From the NCBI GenBank assembly GCA_030744755.1, contig JASLPY010000026.1:1-58273 (forward strand): a stretch of 58,273 bases of DNA. Direction: 5' to 3'. Positions 44,714 through 53,404 of this stretch are shown piece by piece (position 1 is the first letter of the stretch; each line of letters starts with the position of its first letter). The stretch comes from Kiritimatiellia bacterium (GTDB lineage Bacteria; Verrucomicrobiota; Kiritimatiellia; UBA8416; JADHWI01). The notes under the pieces were generated by a model. That model made no database searches and was not told the DNA's origin. It saw only the letters and a list, made by a program, of their open reading frames with translations. The translations under genes were made by a program, and so were the position numbers.

Positions 44714-46504
44714 CTATGATGTGTTCTGCATGCTGCTACAGGGGTCTGGATTATGAGGTAAGCAACATGTCACTGACGTGCCATCCTTCTCGGAGGATTC
44801 AATCTCGAGTGTTGCCCCGATCAGTTCTGCACGATGACGCATGCTTGAGAGTCCCGCTCCGGAGGATGTCGCTGCTTCCTCGTTGAACCCCTTGCCATCG
44901 TCGCGAATGGCCAGTGTGAATCCGTTCTCATCACTGCTGAGGCTGATCGTGGTAGTCGTGACCCGGCCGTGCTCGAGCGAATTGCGGAGTGCTTCCTGGG
45001 CGATGCGGTAGAGGTGTGTAGCCATTGTGCTGTCATTGACTAGAGTGTCTGTCTCACATCGGAACCGTACGTCAACATCGCTCAATCCCTTGGTGCTCTC
45101 CGACAGGCGTTCCAAAGCGGTTTTCAACCCATCGGGGTCGATCTTCGCAGGGACCAAGCCTTTCGACAACGCACGGACCTGCGCCTGCGCATTTCGAGCG
45201 CTTTCGGTCAAACCCTTCAAGAGCTCGCCCCCTGGCTCATCCTTGAGATCCAATCGATCTTGCAGGCTCTGGGCCAGCATGGCCGTTACAGCAATCTGCT
45301 GCCCTAAAGAGTCGTGTAGCTCATGCCCTAATCGTCGTTGTTCGTGATCGGCAATATGCGTGATCCGCTGCTGCAGCAGTCTACGTTCTGATATTCCTTT
45401 CGCCAGATTTGCATTTGTTCTGACCAGTGCTGCGCCTTGTTCTCGAAGCTCCTGTGTCCGCTTGTCGACCTGTTGCTCAACAATCATCTTTTCTCGCGTA
45501 AGCCTGGCCAGGTAGTATGAGATCCATGCGGACATAAGTGCACCAGCAAGAAAACTCATAAACGGGGCGTCTGTACGCTGCATTGATATATAGGCAGCGC
45601 TAGGTGTGGCTATCAACATCCAGTGCCGGCCGCCGGCAGGTTTGAGGCACTTTTCGTAGCGATATGCGGTAGCCAGTTTGGTACCTACGACCCGAGAGTC
45701 GTGCAGCAATTCGTCGTCTCCGTCCACGATCTCGTCAAGAAGACGCATGTCGATCATGTTGTCGGTAGGCATATGGGCTCCTACAGCCGTCAAGACATCG
45801 TGGAGGCGAAACACCCCTGACACAATTCCGTGGATTGAGGCCCGCCGTTCAACCGTGCTCGTTGGCTTTCCATGATAGACCGGAACGAAGATAAGGACTG
45901 CCCACTCGTTGGCTGTTTCCTGGACCAGGATTATGCGACTCGTGGCACGGGCATCTCCGGTGTCCCGAGCCGCGTACAGTGCTTCGCGACGGGCAGGATT
46001 AGATGCAAGATCATACGAGAGGGCAGCTTCGTTGCCCACCAATGGTTCGATGTAGTAGACAGGATAGTACTCGTCACGCTCGCCGGCCCTGACCATTCTC
46101 CCTTCTTTACCTGTTTCTGATATTTGAAACCCGTCGAGCCCCTCTTCTTGTGCCTGCATCTCGATGTCACGTCTCTCGTGAGCCCGGACCCTCGGAATCC
46201 AGCAAACTGCTTGCATCGACGGATAACGAATCAAGAGGAAGGTCGTGAACGTGTTGAATTCTGCGCGTGTCACGATTTCGGAGGCGTCGAACAATCCCTT
46301 GATCGAATGCAGAATGGCGATGTTTTCGCTGACCTGCTCATCGATCGCAGAGGCATACCCATCAATCTCATGCCTGAATTCCTCCCGAATCCTGGTCTCA
46401 TCGTCGCTGTACAGGCGTAGCGCAACCAGGCAGGAAACGAACAAACCGATGCCCATGCAGATGGACGCGGCAAGGATGCCTTTCTGTCGATTCAGGATCT
46501 TCAT
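44714..46504 (-). CDS. CHASE-domain sensor histidine kinase (NarL-type partner)
   Basis: Membrane sensor kinase, 596 residues from ATG 46504, which overlaps the regulator stop as ATGA with GGAAG upstream. Transmembrane helix 1 at about 10-30, a periplasmic CHASE domain (about 75-260; VCWIPRVRAHER and YYPVYYIEPLVGNEAALSYD are typical), helix 2 at about 315-335, a coiled coil, then a HisKA_3 domain with phospho-accepting His about 397 (GHELHDSLGQQ). The HATPase has HLYRIAQEALRNSLEHG and DDGKGFN, GAGLSSMRHRAELIG. CHASE domains bind small ligands outside the cell. Its place between catabolic genes suggests sensing of a glycan product. Confidence 0.93.
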   Translation of the reverse strand: MKILNRQKGILAASICMGIGLFVSCLVALRLYSDDETRIREEFRHEIDGYASAIDEQVSENIAILHSIKGLFDASEIVTRAEFNTFTTFLLIRYPSMQAVCWIPRVRAHERRDIEMQAQEEGLDGFQISETGKEGRMVRAGERDEYYPVYYIEPLVGNEAALSYDLASNPARREALYAARDTGDARATSRIILVQETANEWAVLIFVPVYHGKPTSTVERRASIHGIVSGVFRLHDVLTAVGAHMPTDNMIDMRLLDEIVDGDDELLHDSRVVGTKLATAYRYEKCLKPAGGRHWMLIATPSAAYISMQRTDAPFMSFLAGALMSAWISYYLARLTREKMIVEQQVDKRTQELREQGAALVRTNANLAKGISERRLLQQRITHIADHEQRRLGHELHDSLGQQIAVTAMLAQSLQDRLDLKDEPGGELLKGLTESARNAQAQVRALSKGLVPAKIDPDGLKTALERLSESTKGLSDVDVRFRCETDTLVNDSTMATHLYRIAQEALRNSLEHGRVTTTTISLSSDENGFTLAIRDDGKGFNEEAATSSGAGLSSMRHRAELIGATLEIESSEKDGTSVTCCLPHNPDPCSSMQNTS

Positions 46505-46959
46505 GGTTCTTCCGGATCGGCGAAGTACTCGTGACCACCCAGAACTTCGCGAATACATGCCAGCAGCTCTTCCGGCCCCTGGCCTTTGATCGCGTAGCCG
46601 TGACAGCCTGCCCTGCGTGCCCCGTCGATATGAGATTCGTCATCATGCAAGGATAGAGCCACCATGCGCACGGAGGGGGCATGGTCCCTGAGGTGCCTTG
46701 CCAGGTCAAGGCCGTTATCACCCTTCAAAGAGATGTCGATCAATGCAAGATCCGGTATCAGCGTCTCGCTTTTTTCAATAGCTTCCGCAACGCTGTGAGC
46801 TTCGCCGCACACACTCAGATCCGGTTCGCTATTGAGGATGAGCGTTATCGCACCGCGGACGGTGGGGTTATCATCCACAATAAGAATCCGAGACTTAGCC
46901 ACGTTGTCGAGTCCAGTGTTCAGTTCAGCCCCCTTCCCAGCCCGTGGAAAAGAAGTCAC
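46501..46959 (-). CDS. Receiver-only response regulator
   Basis: 152 residues from a GTG at 46959; a GTG at 46902 would start closer to the REC fold, and no clear Shine-Dalgarno decides. The receiver domain is intact: acidic pair in ILIVDDNP, phospho-accepting Asp about 75 (in LALIDISLKG), Ser in ALSLHD and Lys about 125 (in GYAIKGQG). The sequence ends GGHEYFADPEEP, exactly where a NarL/FixJ regulator would pass into its linker and DNA-binding domain. No helix-turn-helix follows, because the kinase gene starts with an ATGA overlap. So it either acts as a single-domain regulator or is a truncated NarL type. Confidence 0.9.
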   Translation of the reverse strand: MTSFPRAGKGAELNTGLDNVAKSRILIVDDNPTVRGAITLILNSEPDLSVCGEAHSVAEAIEKSETLIPDLALIDISLKGDNGLDLARHLRDHAPSVRMVALSLHDDESHIDGARRAGCHGYAIKGQGPEELLACIREVLGGHEYFADPEEP

Positions 46960-47375
46960 TTCTGATCATCTTGCACAGTTCAAAGCTTATACCCGCATGT
47001 CGCACCATGCAAGAACTGTAACGTTTGAAGATGCGCAGGAGAACGCTATCTGTTACTTAGCCCTTTTCTTTGGTTCTCTTCCCGTGTACTTGCCATCATC
47101 TTTCTGACTGCGGGGATTAACCCAGGCTTCGTTCATGAACCGCTGCATCTTCCTTGCGATATCAGGATGCTGCTCGGCAATGTTGTGTTTCTCTCCTATT
47201 TCGGGCGGGCCTGTTCTGCGCTACTGTCCTGAATGGCAATGCCAGCGAAAGTGCCCCGGCCGTTGAACCTTTAATGAACTGTCTTCGATCTAGTCGTATC
47301 ATTCCTCGAACTCCTGTCTCAAGTTGAGACGAGCAACCCGGCGATCGCTCGACGTTTATGGTGCATCAAGCACTC
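46960..47375. other. Spacer around the sulfatase remnant
   Basis: Between the regulator and the large fused glycosidase gene there is no intact gene, only the sulfatase tail at 47053-47220. The remaining ~150 bases on its right show no homology I recognise. Confidence 0.5.
47053..47220 (-). pseudogene. Remnant of a second sulfatase C-terminus
   Basis: Open stretch on the minus strand reading GPPEIGEKHNIAEQHPDIAR, then KMQRFMNEAWVNPRSQ and a basic end KKRAK before TAA at 47055-47053. The segment E-x-x-N-I-A-x-x-H-P-D-I is the hallmark end of S1 sulfatases. A TAG stop lies directly upstream in frame, and nothing before it resembles a sulfatase, so only about 55 codons survive. Confidence 0.75.
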
Positions 47376-48509
47376 TCACTTCAGATCGCTTTCTGCGTAA
47401 GCACATCCGGCGAGCAGAAATGCACCCGTTCCCCAAGTATATGTACCCAGCTTCTTTGCCTGGTATCCAGATTTGCCGCTCGGACCGGTTCCCGCCGAGA
47501 CCCCACCAACCCTTCCGTTTGCCGCAACCGTCTTCGCCAGCCCGGCCCATCCTTTACGCATGGTGTCTTCATAGGGAACATCGAACAGTTTCAGGTTACG
47601 GCATTCCAGCATGCCGTACAGATACATGGCCGAAGCCGAACCTTCGAGATAGGTATCTGGTTTGTTGAGAACGGTATGCCAGAGTCCGGTCTCCCTGTCC
47701 TGGAATGGGACGATGCCTGCCAGTTGTTTGTTGAATGGAACGACCAATCTCGTCGAGCCATTTGTACCCTTCTTTTCGTTCTTGAGTACCTCGGTGTAAG
47801 ACATCACCACCCACCCGTTGCCTCGTGCCCAGAACGATGGTGTATGCTTGGCACTTTTCTCATCCCACATGTGGTAGAAGAGTCCCGTTTCAGGGCTCTG
47901 AAGATGCTTGGCAAAGATTTCCAGCTGACGTATTGCTTCCTCCTGCAGCTCAGGCTGGTTACCGATGCGTGCAAGGTTGGAAAAGACGGGACAGCACATA
48001 TCAAGTGTGTCTACCCAAAGTTGCAGTTTTCCGTTGAAATGACTCAGGCCCCCGTCCTTCGTCCGTTCGGCCTTCTTCATCATGAACAGATTGATCTCTT
48101 CTGCCAATTCGAGGTGACGCTTGTCCTTCGTGATCTCGTAGAGCATCAGCATGGGATAACCCGGGCCCCAGTGCCCGCAATAGCCCCTTTTGGCAAGAGT
48201 CTTGCCGATGCCAACTTTGTGATGATGGTCTGCGAACTTGCGTACGAAATCCAGGTAGCGTACGTCCTGGGTCAGCAAGTAGGCACGCATCATTCCTGTC
48301 AGTAACGTTCCCTCTCCCCAGTCAAACCGGGGTGGGGTAGGAAAATCACGTATGACAGCGTCAGCGACCTTTCTCACTAACGCCACAGGATCAGGGTTCT
48401 TTGCCGCCTCCTCGGCGACCAGCAGTGTTGCCGAACCCAGCGCGACACCCACGCCAACAGTCGTGGCCAGGAATTGTCTGCGATCAATGTCATTCTTTGT
48501 ACTGTTCAT
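47376..48509 (-). CDS. GH105-type unsaturated uronyl/rhamnogalacturonyl hydrolase (internal start of the fused frame)
   Basis: From ATG 48509 the frame encodes 377 residues beginning with a Tat-like signal (DIDRRQFLATTVGVGVALGS), then a toroid of the YteR/GH105 family: RFDWGEGTLLTGMMRAYLLT, LQLWVDTLDMCCPVFSNLAR, FYHMWDEKSAKHTPSFWARG and GNGWVVMSYTEVL, and a closing GTYTWGTGAFLLAGCAY. AAGGA lies 11 bases before this ATG, so independent translation is plausible. GH105 enzymes remove unsaturated uronic acids left by polysaccharide lyases. Its place suggests that the target glycan contains uronic acid, or that pectin-like material is also used. Confidence 0.85.
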   Translation of the reverse strand: MNSTKNDIDRRQFLATTVGVGVALGSATLLVAEEAAKNPDPVALVRKVADAVIRDFPTPPRFDWGEGTLLTGMMRAYLLTQDVRYLDFVRKFADHHHKVGIGKTLAKRGYCGHWGPGYPMLMLYEITKDKRHLELAEEINLFMMKKAERTKDGGLSHFNGKLQLWVDTLDMCCPVFSNLARIGNQPELQEEAIRQLEIFAKHLQSPETGLFYHMWDEKSAKHTPSFWARGNGWVVMSYTEVLKNEKKGTNGSTRLVVPFNKQLAGIVPFQDRETGLWHTVLNKPDTYLEGSASAMYLYGMLECRNLKLFDVPYEDTMRKGWAGLAKTVAANGRVGGVSAGTGPSGKSGYQAKKLGTYTWGTGAFLLAGCAYAESDLK

Positions 48510-50711
48510 GGTTGTCTTGTCCTTCTGGATTCTCTTGTTCCGGAAACTCTTCCCTGATACTGAGAGCCTTAGTTCTACAGAAGGCCCAAGCTCTATGGGT
48601 ATGCCTTCTGCAAGTTGTTTGCCTGAGAAATCCTCCTTCATCTCAGCGGAAACTTCGCCAATGGTATATGTCGTGTCTATCTCGGGCACAAACCACTCCG
48701 GGAACTGGTTCAAGCGGGGGTAATCGATAGGCAGGTTCAGGTTCGTTCTGTGCCTGGCCTTGTCAAAAAGAAGCGTGCCTTTCCACGGTTTATCGGCAAC
48801 GAGGTTGATGCAGAGTTCTCCGTCACGCTCAACCGCACCGAAACGAACATCCTTACGCCAGGGATGAATAGTAAGCCCTTGAGTCTTCCACAATGCGTAC
48901 ATAAGCCAGGTACGTGCCGAGTTTCCATCACCGTGCCATCCCTCTATTACTCCGTCCGGTTTCTGTTTCCTGAACATGTACAGGATCTCGTGATCGATCC
49001 ATTCCGGTATGGTGTCGACCGGATCACGGTTGTAGAGGTTTAGTCCGCCCTCGATAGAATCGGCAAAGCCGTCGTTGCTTCCACCTTCCCAACGATAATC
49101 GGTATAGTGCTCTTTCATGTTTCGCATCGCCTTGCGGACCGCGTCCCGGTATCTCTCAATCTTGTCTACCATGTAGACCGTGTAATAGGCGTTGTATGTG
49201 TAGCCCCAGGTGTCAACGATCCGGCCGGAATTCGTGCCCTTAATCGGGTAAATGGTCGAGTAGATCATGCCGTGCTTGTTGCGTCCGATCTCCAGTATTC
49301 GGTCGAGCATTTCGTATAAAGGCTTCTCATATTCCTTCTTCTTCCCTGGTGCGGCGGCATTTACGGTTGCATAGAGTTCACAAAGGCCCGATACGGTCTC
49401 GCCGCCGTGGGCGATCAGGGTGAGCTTCTCCATGTCCCTGGTAGGGTGGTTCTCGCCAAGCAGGTAGTAATCACCGAGTCGGCACGCGTATTCCAGGTAC
49501 TCCTTCTTCCCTGTCATCCAGTACATGCGACATGTGACCTGGAGCATCTCGCCATTGACCTCGGTACTTGTCGACGGGATCCTGCCGAAAGGACTGTCAA
49601 CAGGAGCATGTTTCCATACATCGTCGAGGATCCCGATCATTCGATCAGTCCAGGGACAGCTCCCAAGCCATTCAGTTACAGCCAGCAGACCGTCCTTCAT
49701 ATACTCGCTGCTGCCGAAAATGATGGAATCAAGGTTCGCCTTATCTGTTGAGAAGCCCTTCCCGGAAAAGGACCATGTGTCGGGCATGTTGCCAATCCTG
49801 CTTGTCAGCCTGGTCTCAGTTCTCAGCATTTCAAGCATGCGTCCATCGAACAGTTCGCGGTCAGTCATAGCCGCGGTCACCACCATGAAGGGGTAATTGT
49901 CTGCGGCGCTGTCCTTCGCGTTCCAGATGTCACGGCTTCTGTTAAGGTTTCGCGGAATCAAGCCGGTGTCGGGATCAGCATGTTTCAGCCAACCATCGAT
50001 GAACAGCCGGCTGCGGAAGAATGCCTGGTTCGCGCGCAGTCCGTTGCGCGCGGCTTCACGGAACGCGGCTTCCCTGTTCTTGTCAGGAAGGGGACTCAGC
50101 GGGGTTAGGGGAGGGCTGTTCCAGATCTCATGCATCTGGGCCAGGGGCTGCGTGTTCTGGGATGTCGCCGCCTGGGGTGCCAGTGCGGTAGTGGTGATCT
50201 TGATTCTGTGTGCCGGGCTGTCGGGCGCTGGTCTCGATCCTCCGTCTTGTTTTCCGGAAAGCCGGACCGCGGCAATGAAGGCATACGGTGATGATGCCTT
50301 TTTCAACATTAATTCATATTTGTCTCTCACTGGTTTGTCCGAAAGGGGAACAGGTAACCAGCGAAAGCCGTTATATCCGCCGCTGCTCAGCTTGATTTCG
50401 CGGCCATTAACCACGGCAGTCGCATCACGCATGCCGCCTTTTGCCCCCCAGAGTAGCTCGAGCTCGTGATCCGGTTGGGGTTTCACGTCGATGACCAGTT
50501 TGATATCCACGTAACCAAGCCAAAGATAGGGCCTCCCCGCATATACATCGTTCGCCTTCTCAAAGTGCACCCAGGCGATCTGCCCACGTGCGGGTGAGGC
50601 ATGATCAGGCCGCACGACTGACACTTGTTCCGACTTTACATTGAAAGAACACAGAAGCACACCAAACGTAGCAAGTCCCAGGGGAAAGGTGACGGAGTGT
50701 AGCTTGCTCAT
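47376..50711 (-). CDS. Fused frame: putative six-hairpin glycosidase-like protein joined to a GH105 enzyme
   Basis: One uninterrupted frame of 1111 codons. Residues 1-734 form an exported protein: signal peptide (SVTFPLGLATFGVLLCSFNV), a beta-rich N-terminal domain (about 30-170), then an alpha/alpha-toroid-like region (about 215-600) with RSRLFIDGWLKHADPDTGLI, DNYPFMVVTAAMTDRELFDG, YWMTGKKEYLEYACRLGDYY and DTWGYTYNAYYTVYM, and a short beta-like end. I do not recognise its GH family. Residue 735 is a Met that opens a second complete signal peptide and a GH105 enzyme (listed separately). The ~15 residues between (GKSFRNKRIQKDKTT) look like a translated ribosome-binding leader, so this is probably two genes fused by loss of a stop codon, or a sequence error. 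Confidence 0.75.
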   Translation of the reverse strand: MSKLHSVTFPLGLATFGVLLCSFNVKSEQVSVVRPDHASPARGQIAWVHFEKANDVYAGRPYLWLGYVDIKLVIDVKPQPDHELELLWGAKGGMRDATAVVNGREIKLSSGGYNGFRWLPVPLSDKPVRDKYELMLKKASSPYAFIAAVRLSGKQDGGSRPAPDSPAHRIKITTTALAPQAATSQNTQPLAQMHEIWNSPPLTPLSPLPDKNREAAFREAARNGLRANQAFFRSRLFIDGWLKHADPDTGLIPRNLNRSRDIWNAKDSAADNYPFMVVTAAMTDRELFDGRMLEMLRTETRLTSRIGNMPDTWSFSGKGFSTDKANLDSIIFGSSEYMKDGLLAVTEWLGSCPWTDRMIGILDDVWKHAPVDSPFGRIPSTSTEVNGEMLQVTCRMYWMTGKKEYLEYACRLGDYYLLGENHPTRDMEKLTLIAHGGETVSGLCELYATVNAAAPGKKKEYEKPLYEMLDRILEIGRNKHGMIYSTIYPIKGTNSGRIVDTWGYTYNAYYTVYMVDKIERYRDAVRKAMRNMKEHYTDYRWEGGSNDGFADSIEGGLNLYNRDPVDTIPEWIDHEILYMFRKQKPDGVIEGWHGDGNSARTWLMYALWKTQGLTIHPWRKDVRFGAVERDGELCINLVADKPWKGTLLFDKARHRTNLNLPIDYPRLNQFPEWFVPEIDTTYTIGEVSAEMKEDFSGKQLAEGIPIELGPSVELRLSVSGKSFRNKRIQKDKTTMNSTKNDIDRRQFLATTVGVGVALGSATLLVAEEAAKNPDPVALVRKVADAVIRDFPTPPRFDWGEGTLLTGMMRAYLLTQDVRYLDFVRKFADHHHKVGIGKTLAKRGYCGHWGPGYPMLMLYEITKDKRHLELAEEINLFMMKKAERTKDGGLSHFNGKLQLWVDTLDMCCPVFSNLARIGNQPELQEEAIRQLEIFAKHLQSPETGLFYHMWDEKSAKHTPSFWARGNGWVVMSYTEVLKNEKKGTNGSTRLVVPFNKQLAGIVPFQDRETGLWHTVLNKPDTYLEGSASAMYLYGMLECRNLKLFDVPYEDTMRKGWAGLAKTVAANGRVGGVSAGTGPSGKSGYQAKKLGTYTWGTGAFLLAGCAYAESDLK

Positions 50712-50751
50712 TCGTGTTCTTTCTGCAAGTTACTGAACTTGCACTTCGCCG

Positions 50752-50819
50752 GGGAGGGACCTCTCGGAGATAGGTCCCTACTTCCCGAGTACATGCCTAT
50801 CTCCGAGAGGCATGATCCT
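50752..50819. repeat. 68-bp palindromic element, copy B
   Basis: Matches copy A (33103-33170) at 66 of 68 positions; both differences are in the loop. The arms are CCTCTCGGAGATAGG (50760-50774) and CCTATCTCCGAGAGG (50796-50810). Lies between the start of the fused glycosidase gene and the end of the second sulfatase gene. Confidence 0.92.
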
Positions 50820-50889
50820 TAGTGGGTTTCCGTTCGACACGGTCGCCAGATTGATGGATACCGACGTTCTGTGTCGTGCTTCTCTGCTG

Positions 50890-52374
50890 TTACCTGCTTT
50901 TTCCTGTCTTCTTTGTGCGCTTTGGCACCTGCGCTTGCTGGTCTGCCATGTATGACGCCAGGGCCTGTTTGTTGTTCCGTTTGCGAAATGCCTCGAGTGC
51001 ATGATCATTCGTTTCTTCCATCCAGTCTTCAAGGTGCTTGCGAAGGCGATTGGCTGCTTCGGCGTGGGCCGGATCGTCTACCAGGTTGTTGAGCGAATCA
51101 GGATCATTCTCAATGTCGTACAGTTCTTCCACCACGCGGTGATCGAAAAGGCGGAGGCGGGCCGCGATCTTATTGTCGGTGTGAGCCAACTCCTTCATCG
51201 TTCGGTAAGTCTTAGTGCCCTGCGTCGCGGTTTTAACCAGGGCCTTTCCATCTGACCAGGGATTGAAGATATAGCAGTACTTGCGTGTTTCGACGCTGCG
51301 CATCGGCTGACGGATCCTGCCGGCACATTCGTTGTAGTCTTTGAAGATCATGTCACGCCCGTTCTGCTTCTCTCCTTTGACTAGTGGGTAGAAGGAGCGG
51401 CCGTTGAATCCCGCCGGATTCTTGATGCCTGCAGCCTCCAGAATGGTGGGGAGGAAATCTACGGCCGAAACCATGTGATGGTTGTCAACAGAATTGGGTT
51501 TGATGACTCCCGGTTGACATACGATCAGTGGTGTCCTGGTGCTGTGGTGATAGACCTGAGTTTTTGCGAACGGGAAAGGCATTCCATGATCCGAGAGAAA
51601 AAGGATGAAGGTGTTGTCTCGTTCGCCGGATTCATCGAGAGCTTTGAGGGCGGCCCCGAGGCAATCGTCGGCGCGCCGTACGGAGGAGTAGTAGTGTGCA
51701 AGCTCTTTGCGCACATCCGGGTGGTCATACAGGAACCCCGGTATAGGAACGTCCTTGGCCTCGAACACCTTTGAAGGCCTATTCGGATCATCCCACACCG
51801 TGCCGTTGCCATGCAACGCATAGAAAGGCTTGTGGGGATCAGAGATGTTGACCATGACGCAGAACGGTTTCTTCGCTTCCTTTGCCGCGGAGATTCCTCG
51901 TTTCGTAGATCGATAGAAGGATTGGGCGTTCTTCTTGGGCTGTACCACTTTCTCCTGGTCGTTGAGAACCAGGTCCCAGGGGTAGGGGTGGTAGGGTGTG
52001 GAATGTGTGTCCTTTCCACGGATGGCCGTGAAGTAGCTGTTCTTCTTCATCAGATCGCACAGGGTCGGGAACTTTGGCTCTTTTACCTGACGGAATCCGT
52101 CAACGCCGTGAGTGTGGGGGTAGAGGCCCGACCACATGGTGTTTCGCGAAGGCATGCAGTTGGCTACCTGGACATGGGCGTAGTTGAAACGAATGCCCCG
52201 TGATGCCAGTCTATCCATCTGCGGCGTCGTATCTTTCAGTTTGCAGCCATAGACGCCGACCGAATCGCAGTTCATATCGTCTACGGTGATGATAAGGATA
52301 TTGGTGCGTTTGGGCTGGGCCTGGGCGACGCTGCTGTAGCAGGTGATCAGGACGCCGCACAGGGTTGCGATCAT
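50890..52374 (-). CDS. Exported formylglycine-type sulfatase (S1 family), second copy
   Basis: 494 residues from ATG 52374. Visible: signal-like start ending SVAQAQ, metal-binding IITVDDMNCDSVGVYG, FGly motif CMPSR with Cys at about 73, the DHG motif in LFLSDHGMPFPFAKTQ, a His/Arg segment VYHHSTRTPL, and the C-terminal ELYDIENDPDSLNNLVDDPA. A basic tail ends TKKTGKSR. The frame is open upstream to 52440 and beyond without ATG, GTG or CTG that would suit; a good Shine-Dalgarno (AAGGGAGA) sits at about 52457-52449, in front of an ATA codon at 52440 (see findings). A typical heparan-, N-sulfoglucosamine- or iduronate-type S1 enzyme; the substrate is not determined. Confidence 0.9.
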   Translation of the reverse strand: MIATLCGVLITCYSSVAQAQPKRTNILIITVDDMNCDSVGVYGCKLKDTTPQMDRLASRGIRFNYAHVQVANCMPSRNTMWSGLYPHTHGVDGFRQVKEPKFPTLCDLMKKNSYFTAIRGKDTHSTPYHPYPWDLVLNDQEKVVQPKKNAQSFYRSTKRGISAAKEAKKPFCVMVNISDPHKPFYALHGNGTVWDDPNRPSKVFEAKDVPIPGFLYDHPDVRKELAHYYSSVRRADDCLGAALKALDESGERDNTFILFLSDHGMPFPFAKTQVYHHSTRTPLIVCQPGVIKPNSVDNHHMVSAVDFLPTILEAAGIKNPAGFNGRSFYPLVKGEKQNGRDMIFKDYNECAGRIRQPMRSVETRKYCYIFNPWSDGKALVKTATQGTKTYRTMKELAHTDNKIAARLRLFDHRVVEELYDIENDPDSLNNLVDDPAHAEAANRLRKHLEDWMEETNDHALEAFRKRNNKQALASYMADQQAQVPKRTKKTGKSR

Positions 52375-52470
52375 CAAAGCTGGTGCTAAGCGGCGTAGTC
52401 TGTGAAGCGGGTTGGTTGATGGCGTTACGGTTTTGATTATGCACTCTCCCTTTCTTCTTCTTGTATATTG

Positions 52471-53364
52471 CTATCTACGGGCGGCTTCCTGCTCGTTATT
52501 GCTTTTAAGAACCTTGCTGAACCATTCTCTAACGGCGTGTCTTTCGGGAATGTCACGGAGCACCCAGGCGTCAGTATGGTTGCGATAGGGGAGTGACTTG
52601 AATGTGAAATTGCCTTTGAGATGAGCTTTTTCGAGATACTGCTGTGTCTCTGCCACAGACCCTTCGTGGCTTATGAATTGGGGACGGTTCTTCAGCCTGT
52701 CAAGCCTTCTGGCCGCGGATGCGCGATCAGAGCCCGGGTAGTTCCATTTTCTCACGCCGTCATAGTGACTGTGACAGATGAAGCCCTTCCACATGTTTGC
52801 AATGTCATCATCATGCAGGCCGATGTAATTACAGGCGATTGATCCGCGCGAAAAGCCGGTGAGGAATACGGCATTGGCGTCGCCACCGTATTCTTTGCAG
52901 ATGATTGGTACAACGGCCTTGCAATATTCAACGGTGGCCTCAAGATCGCCCCACCATTGTCGCTGGTTGTGCTTCAGGTCCTTGCTGATGTAGGGCAGGC
53001 ATACCCAGATGAATCCCTTTCCGCCACTGATGCCGTACCCGAGATTGCAGTCCTCGACTCTTCCGGTGCAGATGTCTCCATGCCTGTTGCGGAAAGGCCC
53101 GTTGCCCGCGTATTCAACAATGACAGGATACTTCTTTCCCTTCTGCCAGTCTGTCGGCAAGTAGAGAGAATGATATACATCTGTGCCACGGTAGTCAGGT
53201 GCTACCATTCTGACTCGCTTCCCAGGAACAGGGCCTGCCCGCTTCATGGCGGGCGTCTCAAGATCCTGCGGCACTGTGCTGATGTCGGGCAGGTCTTTGC
53301 CGAAGGCAGGCAGTGACGAGGCCATCAATACCAACATCAGTGGCAGTCTGTGTCGTGCTGTCAT
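52471..53364 (-). CDS. Exported alpha/beta hydrolase
   Basis: 297 residues from ATG 53364, which opens a signal peptide (HRLPLMLVLMASSLPAFG); a longer frame to 53436 would overlap the next gene. Fold markers: the oxyanion region PVIVEYAGNGPF, the nucleophile elbow GFSRGS (Ser at about residue 185), and a His in PYRNHTDAWVL. Cysteines in GDICTGRVEDCNLGYG may form a disulfide. Probably an esterase removing acetyl or other acyl groups from the glycan, or a prolyl-oligopeptidase-like hydrolase. Directly downstream of the toroid-like gene. Confidence 0.82.
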   Translation of the reverse strand: MTARHRLPLMLVLMASSLPAFGKDLPDISTVPQDLETPAMKRAGPVPGKRVRMVAPDYRGTDVYHSLYLPTDWQKGKKYPVIVEYAGNGPFRNRHGDICTGRVEDCNLGYGISGGKGFIWVCLPYISKDLKHNQRQWWGDLEATVEYCKAVVPIICKEYGGDANAVFLTGFSRGSIACNYIGLHDDDIANMWKGFICHSHYDGVRKWNYPGSDRASAARRLDRLKNRPQFISHEGSVAETQQYLEKAHLKGNFTFKSLPYRNHTDAWVLRDIPERHAVREWFSKVLKSNNEQEAARR

Positions 53365-53404
53365 ATCCAAGGATGTCCAAATGTGTTTGAAAGTACAACC
53401 ATGC

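Noticed and set aside
52211..52444. Alternative start of the second sulfatase at a GTG (52444), implying a frameshift
   Set aside because: That frame does not lead into the sulfatase and becomes His/Arg-rich antisense-like sequence; the sulfatase frame itself is open further upstream without needing a shift.
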